64,000 nt of DNA from Algicella marina (GTDB lineage Bacteria; Pseudomonadota; Alphaproteobacteria; Rhodobacterales; Rhodobacteraceae). How positions within the stretch are numbered: the first letter of the stretch is position 1; every line of letters starts with the position of its first letter. The stretch lies in contig NZ_CP046620.1 of the NCBI RefSeq assembly GCF_009931615.1, positions 2,836,501-2,900,500 on the forward strand, given 5' to 3'. Positions 57,936-64,000 of this stretch are shown here, one piece after another. The notes under the pieces are model-generated. The model had not been told where the DNA came from. It saw only the letters and a list, made by a program, of their open reading frames with translations, and did not search any database. The position numbers and the translations under genes are program-made.

Positions 57936-58114
57936 CCATAGCCCCAAGCCGATCCACACGAAAAATCCACAGATGCCCTTGATTTGTGGGCTATGATACG
58001 GCACAAGCCCGTCGGTGCCGAAATTTTCAGCAAGAAAGTTTTTGGCTTGCGCAAGAATATTTGGCACGTATCCTTGACGCAGCGCAGCATTCACGCCGTC
58101 GGAGGGAATCGCTC

Positions 58115-60097
58115 ATGTCAGAGCCCGAGAGAGAGACGAAAAAGGATCGGCCCTGGTTGTTCCGCACCTACGCTGGCCATTCCACCGCCGAAGCCTCCAA
58201 CGCGCTCTACCGCTCCAACCTCGCCAAGGGCCAGACGGGCCTGTCCATCGCCTTCGACCTGCCCACCCAGACCGGCTACGACAGCGATCACATTCTTTCG
58301 CGCGGCGAGGTCGGCAAGGTCGGCGTGCCCGTCGCCCATCTGGGCGACATGCGCACCCTGTTCGACGCCATCCCCGTCGAGCAGATGAACACCTCGATGA
58401 CGATCAACGCCACCGCGCCCTGGCTGCTCGCCCTCTACATAGCCACCGCCGAGGAACAGGGTGCCGACATCTCGCAGCTTCAGGGCACCGTCCAGAACGA
58501 CATCATCAAGGAATACCTCTCCCGCGGCACCTACATCTTCCCGCCCGCGCCCAGCCTGCGCCTGATCGGCGATGTCGCCACCTACACGCGTGAAGCGCTG
58601 CCCAAGTGGAACCCGATGAACATCTGCTCCTACCATCTGCAGGAGGCGGGCGCGACGCCCGAGCAGGAGCTTGCCTTCGCCCTCGCCACCGCGCAGGCCG
58701 TGCTGGACGAGGTGCGCGGCAAGGTGCCCGCGGCCGATTTCCCCATGATGGTCGGCCGCATTTCCTTCTTCGTGAACGCCGGCATCCGCTTTGTCACCGA
58801 GCTTTGCAAGATGCGCGCCTTCACCGAGCTGTGGGATGAAATCTGCGAAACTCGCTACGGCGTCGCCGACCCCAAATTCCGCCGCTTCCGCTACGGCGTG
58901 CAGGTCAACTCGCTGGGCCTCACCGAGCAGCAGCCGGAAAACAACGTCTACCGCATCCTCATCGAAATGCTCGCCGTCACCCTGTCGAAAAAGGCCCGCG
59001 CCCGCGCCGTACAGCTTCCCGCGTGGAACGAAGCGCTCGGCCTCCCCCGCCCGTGGGATCAGCAGTGGTCGCTGCGGATGCAGCAGATCATGGCGTATGA
59101 GACCGACCTACTCGAATACCCCGACCTCTTCGACGGCAACCCCGCCATCGACGCCAAGGTGGCCGCGCTGAAAGCCTCGGCCCGCGAGGAACTGGCCACG
59201 ATCGACAGCATGGGCGGCGCGGTCGCCGCCATCGAATACATGAAATCCCGCCTCGTCGCCGCCAATTCCGAACGGCTGACCGGCATCGAGCAGGGGCAAA
59301 CCACCGTCGTCGGCGTCAACCGCTTCCAGAACGGAGAGCCGAGCCCGCTGACAGCGGGCGACGGCGGCATCATGACCGTGGACCCCAAGGTCGAGGCCGA
59401 CCAGATCGCCCGGCTGGAGGAATGGCGCGAGGCCCGCGACGCGGATGCCGTGCGCGTAGCCCTCGACGCCCTGAAATCCGCCGCGAAATCGGGCGACAAC
59501 ATCATGCCGCCCTCCATCGCCGCCGCGAAGGCGGGTGTCACCACCGGCGAATGGGCCGCCGCGATGCGCGCCGCCTTCGGCGAATACCGCGCCCCCACCG
59601 GCGTCGGCGCCTCGCCTTCCAACGCCGCCGTGGGGCTGGAAAGCATCCGCGAAACCGTCGGCGCCGCCGCCGAGAAGCTGGGCCAGCCGATCCGCTTCCT
59701 CATGGGCAAGCCCGGCCTCGACGGCCATTCCAACGGTGCCGAACAGATCGCCGTGCGCGCCCGCGATTGCGGCATGAAGGTCTTCTACGAAGGCATCCGC
59801 ATGACCCCCGAGGCGCTGATCGAGGCCGCCATCGACGCCAATGTCCATATCATCGGCCTCTCGATCCTGTCCGGATCACACATGCCGCTGATCGAGGACT
59901 TCCTCGCCCGCCTCGAAGCTTCCTCTCTCAAGGGCACGCCGGTCATCGCCGGCGGCATAATCCCAGAGGCCGACAGCCAGCGCCTCCGCGAACTTGGCGT
60001 GGCGCGCGTCTATACGCCCAAGGATTTCGACCTCAACGCGATCATGGCTGATATCGTCACACTGGCCACCGGCGGAGACAGGCTGGCGGCGGAGTAG
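58115..60097 (+). CDS. ecm: Ethylmalonyl-CoA mutase
   Basis: 660 residues from ATG 58115 (GGAGGGAATC upstream). An adenosylcobalamin-dependent acyl-CoA mutase: the catalytic barrel with RPWLFRTYAGHSTAEASN and TQTGYDSDHILSRGEVGKVG, then a C-terminal B12 domain with DGHSNGAEQ (the D-x-H-x-x-G motif, near residue 535) and LSILSGSHMPLI. It converts (2R)-ethylmalonyl-CoA to (2S)-methylsuccinyl-CoA after Ccr. Sequence and pairing with ccrA favour Ecm over methylmalonyl-CoA mutase. Confidence 0.95.
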   Translation: MSEPERETKKDRPWLFRTYAGHSTAEASNALYRSNLAKGQTGLSIAFDLPTQTGYDSDHILSRGEVGKVGVPVAHLGDMRTLFDAIPVEQMNTSMTINATAPWLLALYIATAEEQGADISQLQGTVQNDIIKEYLSRGTYIFPPAPSLRLIGDVATYTREALPKWNPMNICSYHLQEAGATPEQELAFALATAQAVLDEVRGKVPAADFPMMVGRISFFVNAGIRFVTELCKMRAFTELWDEICETRYGVADPKFRRFRYGVQVNSLGLTEQQPENNVYRILIEMLAVTLSKKARARAVQLPAWNEALGLPRPWDQQWSLRMQQIMAYETDLLEYPDLFDGNPAIDAKVAALKASAREELATIDSMGGAVAAIEYMKSRLVAANSERLTGIEQGQTTVVGVNRFQNGEPSPLTAGDGGIMTVDPKVEADQIARLEEWREARDADAVRVALDALKSAAKSGDNIMPPSIAAAKAGVTTGEWAAAMRAAFGEYRAPTGVGASPSNAAVGLESIRETVGAAAEKLGQPIRFLMGKPGLDGHSNGAEQIAVRARDCGMKVFYEGIRMTPEALIEAAIDANVHIIGLSILSGSHMPLIEDFLARLEASSLKGTPVIAGGIIPEADSQRLRELGVARVYTPKDFDLNAIMADIVTLATGGDRLAAE

Positions 60098-60154
60098 TCG
60101 CATCGGCGTAAAAGACCCGAGACAAGCCCCGGAACCGGCCGCCGTGCGGTGCAA

Positions 60155-60532
60155 TCACTCGGCCCGCCTGTAGATCACACGGCACCCGTCATCCGACGTG
60201 ATGACGATCTCATCCGGCCCCTCGACTTCCAGCCTGTAGTTCAGCATCGCATCATTGGCGGCCTGCATCTTCAGCCGCGCTCCTTCCAGCACCCAATCGC
60301 CCGAATGCCATATCTTGCCGCCATCCGCCGCGCCGGGCGCATCGAACACGCCTTCATCCCGCAGCACCAATCGTTCGGGATAGATGTCGGCACAAGGCTC
60401 ACCCGGCCCTTTCTCCCATGCCCCCGCCAATAGTTCGCGTTCCATCACGGCCTCCCGAAAATGCGCCCCCGCCGGGGCGGAGGCCAGAATGGCGGCCGAC
60501 ACTGCGACCGCCGTTGCTCTCTTCAGGACCAT
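60155..60532 (-). CDS. Small secreted protein of unknown function
   Basis: 125 residues with a signal peptide ending near APAGAHF. Two cysteines (GEPCADIY and DDGCRVIY) suggest a disulfide. The middle is hydrophilic with GKIWHSGDWVLEGARLK beta-strands, lipocalin-like in feel but without a recognised motif. It begins 5 bp after the zincin protease gene on the same strand, so the two are probably cotranscribed. Confidence 0.75.
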   Translation of the reverse strand: MVLKRATAVAVSAAILASAPAGAHFREAVMERELLAGAWEKGPGEPCADIYPERLVLRDEGVFDAPGAADGGKIWHSGDWVLEGARLKMQAANDAMLNYRLEVEGPDEIVITSDDGCRVIYRRAE

Positions 60533-60537
60533 ATGGT

Positions 60538-62655
60538 TCAGCCAACGCTGTCGGCCAGCGCCGCCACCATCCGGTCGCCGTTGGCGGCGGTTTTCAGCGT
60601 GCTCGCCAACGCCTTGCTGCAGGATTTCTTCAGCGCGGCCTTGTCGGCACCCTTGGCAAGCTCTGCAATCCGCCGCGCCTCCGACGACGAGATCACCGGC
60701 GCGTCGCCCAGTACCTTCATCGCTTCCGCCGCGTTGCCCTTGCGCTTGCCGAAACGCCGCCCGACCTGTTTGGCCTTCAGCACCGCGAAGTGCGGTGACA
60801 GAACCGGGCTGTCCATCGCCTTGTCCAGCGCCCGGTTGCCCTCCTCTAGGTGATCGCCGCCGATGGCAAGTGTCAGCAGCAGGTCCGGCTCCGTCAGTGC
60901 CGCCTTGGCCGCAACCGCGTGGGCCTCGTCCTCGACATGGGTCACCATCACCGAATCCTCACCCGAGACCCGCACCGCCATGCCGTTCATCTCCCACGAG
61001 ACATCAACGATTATCTTGTGAAGACCCGGCGCAGGGAACAACGCACCGTCGCGCCCTCGCAAGAGCGTCATGTCGGAAGAGATCGACGCCCCCGGCTTCA
61101 GCACCTCATGCTGGTGCTCCTCGATACACTTCATGATCGAGCGGAAGCTGCGCACCGTCGCCGCCGGATCGACGATCCGCCCGCTGACATGCTCGGACTT
61201 CAGGCTCAGGCTGTCGGGCACTTCGATCGGGCTGTCCGAATGGTTGGTCAGTGTCACCTTCACCCGCACGGGCGCGCCAATCGGCACACTGTCGAGCAGC
61301 GGCTCCACCCGCAGCCCCAGCGGCCCGTTCAGGTCCAGCGCATCCTCGTCCGAGATCGGCGCCGAACCATAGGCCGAACCGAACGGGATCATCCCCGGCC
61401 GGACCCACGGATCCGGCATATGCCGCAACCGCTTGGCGTCAGCCGCATTGAACGACCACTGAATGTTGGCCGGGAAGGTGCCCGGGCTCGCCGCAATCGT
61501 GCCGGTCGTGTTCATGAAACCGTTGTCCGCCGTGTTGTGATACAACCCCAGCGCATGGCCCAATTCGTGCACCGCCGTGCGGAAGTACGGGCCGGTCGCA
61601 TCACCGAACTGCATTCCCTGCACCGTGCCCCACTGGCTGGTGGAGGGGATCACCCAATGGCTGGAAATTCCCGCGCCCTCGCGGGGGATGTTGTTGCTGT
61701 CGCCGCCATATGCATCGTACATGATGCCCCGGCTGGTGCTGTCCAGCCTGCGCACGCACAGCAGATGATACCGCCATTCGCTGTCGAGATTTGCCGAGTC
61801 CCGCCGCGCCAGCATCGCCGAATGCATCTCGGCGTCCGACCAGGATTCACCCGAAGGTTCTGTCAGGTTGGTGTCGCTCTGGTAGACGTTCACGTCCCAG
61901 TCCACCGCGTCGAACACCGTGCTCCACGTTTCGCCCGCACCATTCCCGGCCGGATAATCCGATTGCGAAACCCTGTCGATTTCGATGGTGGCCTTGCGCA
62001 GGTAGTCGGAAACCCAGCCCATCCTGATGGTGCCGAGATCGACATTCGCCGGACTCATCAGCGTGCCTTCCAGGTAGGTCGCGCCGGAAGGGTAGCCGGC
62101 GGGCGCACTCTTGAACGTCATCACCGCCGAATGCAGCCCGTCGTTCGTCCAGTTGTTCGTGGTGCTGTCAAAGGCATAGCGCTCGAACTGCAGTGTGAAG
62201 GAATTGCTGAGCGTCAGCCACTGCAGGATCTGCGTCACCCGCAAATAATACTTGTAGCGCGAACGGGAGAATATCGGGATGCCCGCACTCGGGCTCGGGT
62301 CCGGGTTCGGCACCAGCCGGAACGAGGGCCACGACGTGAAGGTGAACGCATTGTGCGAGTAAAGATCGCCGGAAGCCGTGGTCGCCGTCCCATGCCGCTC
62401 GATCCGCATCGTGCCATTATAGCGCGTGAACGGCGAAGACTTGGGCTGCCACTGCAGAAAATAGGCCCCGTGCTTGAGACTGCGCAATCGCCACGGCTGT
62501 GCCACAGCTACGGGAAATCGCGTCGCCGATGCGGCCGCAGCGGACAAGTTCACGTTGGATGTCGCCCGCTCGAACCTTGGCATGTCATCGGCAGGGTCCG
62601 CATCATCGATCAGGAATTCTTCTGGGAGTACAGGCACTTCGCTCCGGCCAACCAT
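60538..62655 (-). CDS. Zincin metalloprotease-like protein without signal peptide
   Basis: 705 residues. The metzincin motif HELGHALGLYH (residue ~361) with three histidine ligands and a following Met-turn-like GFMNTTG identifies a zinc peptidase of the matrixin-like group. The N-terminal ~330 residues carry WQPKSSPFTRYNG-type beta regions; the C-terminal ~280 hold a predicted beta-sandwich with LRVEPLLDSVPIGAPVRVKVTLTNHSD. No signal peptide or RTX repeats are visible, so export is unexplained. The ATG is the most upstream plausible start. Its substrate is unknown. Confidence 0.8.
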   Translation of the reverse strand: MVGRSEVPVLPEEFLIDDADPADDMPRFERATSNVNLSAAAASATRFPVAVAQPWRLRSLKHGAYFLQWQPKSSPFTRYNGTMRIERHGTATTASGDLYSHNAFTFTSWPSFRLVPNPDPSPSAGIPIFSRSRYKYYLRVTQILQWLTLSNSFTLQFERYAFDSTTNNWTNDGLHSAVMTFKSAPAGYPSGATYLEGTLMSPANVDLGTIRMGWVSDYLRKATIEIDRVSQSDYPAGNGAGETWSTVFDAVDWDVNVYQSDTNLTEPSGESWSDAEMHSAMLARRDSANLDSEWRYHLLCVRRLDSTSRGIMYDAYGGDSNNIPREGAGISSHWVIPSTSQWGTVQGMQFGDATGPYFRTAVHELGHALGLYHNTADNGFMNTTGTIAASPGTFPANIQWSFNAADAKRLRHMPDPWVRPGMIPFGSAYGSAPISDEDALDLNGPLGLRVEPLLDSVPIGAPVRVKVTLTNHSDSPIEVPDSLSLKSEHVSGRIVDPAATVRSFRSIMKCIEEHQHEVLKPGASISSDMTLLRGRDGALFPAPGLHKIIVDVSWEMNGMAVRVSGEDSVMVTHVEDEAHAVAAKAALTEPDLLLTLAIGGDHLEEGNRALDKAMDSPVLSPHFAVLKAKQVGRRFGKRKGNAAEAMKVLGDAPVISSSEARRIAELAKGADKAALKKSCSKALASTLKTAANGDRMVAALADSVG

Positions 62656-62928
62656 GGCATCGCTCCAATCTTGATGTTACAATGGGACGCAAGCGAAGAA
62701 TAATGCTGCGTCACAACTCAAGGTAACGAAATATTCGTTCTCGAATATGCGAATCCGCACAGTTCGACGAATCCCGCGGCCCGTCGATGTCGCTCCCGCT
62801 TGCAACATAAGGCCTTCGCCTTTACACATTTTGCCAGTGAAACGTGCGGGTGTTCAGCTGAGCATCAGTGGCCGGAAGGCAGTACCTGCAAGTGTAGTAA
62901 CGGCCACGCGACGAGAGAGCTGCCAGCC

Positions 62929-63627
62929 ATGATGATCCTGCCCGAGCTTCGCCTCGCATTCGTCCATATCTACAAGACCGGCGGCACCTCCCTGACCCAG
63001 TTGCTGGCGCCGCACACCTGGCCACGGTTCCGCATGCCGGAAACGCGGATGAGCGGGCCGGGTTTTCAGGGCACCTGGCACTTCAAGGGCCAGCAACACG
63101 CCCGCTTCAACCACCCCAATGCCGGCTTCCCGCCGGGCCAGCGCGACCACATGGACGAATACCGGTTTCTCGCCGTTGTCCGCGACCCGTATACGTGGAG
63201 CCATTCGGTCTACAAGGAATTCTTCTCCACCGATTACGGCGACAACAACGGCTCCAATTTTCTGTTCGGCCAGGTCAAGCCGAACCGCACGCTGGAAGAT
63301 TTTCATGCCTTCGCCCGCGCCTTCAAGCCGGGTCACAAGGAGATGTACGGGCTGGACACCCAGTCCGCATTCCTTGAAGGCATCCCGAGCGAACAGCTTC
63401 ACCTCATCCGCTTCGAAAACTACGATGCGGAAGTCCGCCGGGTTCTGCCCGAGCTGGGCGTGGAAGTGGACGAACTGCCCCATTCCCTCGACCGCGGCGA
63501 CTCCAAGCGTATCGAGGCAGAGGCCCTGCGCAGCAACCGCGGCCACGTCGAATTCTGCAACGAATTCTACGCCGAGGATTTCGAGAATTTCGGCTACGAG
63601 ATGGTTGACGCCTCGAAACTGGGCTGA
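62929..63627 (+). CDS. Sulfotransferase family 2-like protein
   Basis: 232 residues from ATG 62929. FVHIYKTGGTSLTQLLAPHT matches the 5'-PSB loop FVHxxKTGGTS of Sulfotransfer_2 proteins, and FLAVVRDPYTWSHSVYKEF matches the 3'-PSB region. It probably transfers a sulfo group from PAPS to a carbohydrate or other acceptor. ATG 62932 is an equal alternative; a longer 5' extension is unlikely. No glycan genes are close by. Confidence 0.82.
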   Translation: MMILPELRLAFVHIYKTGGTSLTQLLAPHTWPRFRMPETRMSGPGFQGTWHFKGQQHARFNHPNAGFPPGQRDHMDEYRFLAVVRDPYTWSHSVYKEFFSTDYGDNNGSNFLFGQVKPNRTLEDFHAFARAFKPGHKEMYGLDTQSAFLEGIPSEQLHLIRFENYDAEVRRVLPELGVEVDELPHSLDRGDSKRIEAEALRSNRGHVEFCNEFYAEDFENFGYEMVDASKLG

Positions 63628-63634
63628 GCAGGTC

Positions 63635-64000
63635 TCACTGCCGGCTCGGGTATCCCAATATTTCATAATGCGGCCACTCCGCCGCTTCCAACCGGGCCAG
63701 CAGCGCGCCTGAAATGCCGGAGCGCCCCGTCTCACCGGCCGTGGTGTTCACCCGCCGCGCGCCATCCGCCAGCAGTTTCCGTGCCTGCGCCGGCTTGCGC
63801 AGGTGCGGCAGCAGCGGCCCCTCCACCAATGCCAGCAGGTCGGCGTTCAGCGTCTCGGTCTTCACCACCGCATCCGGGATATAGCGGGTGCGCAGCGCCC
63901 GCCGCAGCCCCACGTCGCTGCGCGGCCGCAGCAACGGGTTGGCAAACCCTCGCAGGTTCAACAGCATGAACCGGTTGCTCATCAGCCCCAGCCCCGGCAG
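63635..64000 (-). CDS. Sulfotransferase-like protein, N-terminus beyond the right edge
   Basis: The frame is open to the window end; the visible part is about 121 residues of C-terminus. IPDAVVKTETLNADLLALV resembles the C-terminal substrate-region sequence of NodH-like sulfotransferases. It ends in GYPSRQ near 63635, convergent with the preceding gene. The catalytic loop is not visible, so the call is tentative. Confidence 0.55.
   Translation of the reverse strand: MPGLGLMSNRFMLLNLRGFANPLLRPRSDVGLRRALRTRYIPDAVVKTETLNADLLALVEGPLLPHLRKPAQARKLLADGARRVNTTAGETGRSGISGALLARLEAAEWPHYEILGYPSRQ

Noticed and set aside
60850-62703. A 617-codon plus-strand frame opposite the zincin gene
   Set aside because: It is antisense to a gene with an intact HExxH motif; its product is arginine/histidine-rich and unlike a natural protein.

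Overview
The window looks like chromosome of an alphaproteobacterium of the order Rhodobacterales (roseobacter/Rhodobacter-like). The signs are high GC in most genes, an atpHAGDC operon without the F0 genes, adjacent hisC-tyrC, a divergent ccrA/ecm pair of the ethylmalonyl-CoA pathway, a luxR-luxI quorum-sensing pair, UPF0260, DUF1194, DUF992 and TIGR02186 family genes, and many ABC importers. The species cannot be named from the sequence. I see no rRNA, CRISPR array, intact prophage or intact insertion sequence.

Layout. 1-4.5 kb: the end of a peptide-type ABC importer locus with a fumarase/aspartase-superfamily lyase, a LysR regulator and a solute-binding protein. 4.4-5.2 kb: a gene-poor stretch ending in tRNA-Ser(GCT). 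5.3-11.2 kb: an RTX-type protein, a UPF0260 gene, threonine aldolase, an alpha/beta hydrolase, a DsbA-family isomerase and prs. 11.2-17.1 kb: the F1 ATP synthase operon (minus strand) ending in a sulfotransferase-like gene. 17.4-24 kb: an orphan TRAP binding protein, a methyltransferase, gloB, clpA and a low-GC putative modification-dependent endonuclease. 24-30.5 kb: gnd, hisC, tyrC, an extensin-like lipoprotein, a low-complexity secreted protein and a DMT exporter.

30.5-39 kb: a LacI regulator facing an ABC importer (binding protein, two permeases, a tiny membrane protein, two ATPases) and a fused dihydroxyacetone-kinase-family protein; together they form an uptake-and-phosphorylation unit for a small polyol or ketose. 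39-46.8 kb: a BMP/PnrA-type nucleoside importer feeding a purine nucleoside phosphorylase. This operon is interrupted twice, by a low-GC GIY-YIG nuclease gene and by a LysE-type exporter gene.

46.9-53.1 kb: a TauE/TIGR02186 pair, two consecutive globin-fold genes, a VWA protein (DUF1194), a ureohydrolase, a DUF992 protein and an aldo/keto reductase. 53.1-56.3 kb: a RecD-like helicase, luxI, luxR and a small overlapping ORF. 56.5-60.1 kb: ccrA and ecm. 60.1-64 kb: a secreted small protein, a cytosolic-looking zincin protease, and one complete and one edge-truncated sulfotransferase-like gene.

The strongest candidate for something undescribed is the GIY-YIG gene at 41772-42704. It sits exactly inside what appears to have been an ATGA stop/start overlap between two transporter genes, is flanked by AATGA on both sides, and brings its own Shine-Dalgarno for the downstream gene. 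It looks like a nuclease gene that entered a translationally coupled junction without breaking either neighbour. Other notable signals are two LacI-type operators spaced 30 bp apart, a 33-codon ORF coupled to prs, and a pair of stand-alone globin-fold genes.
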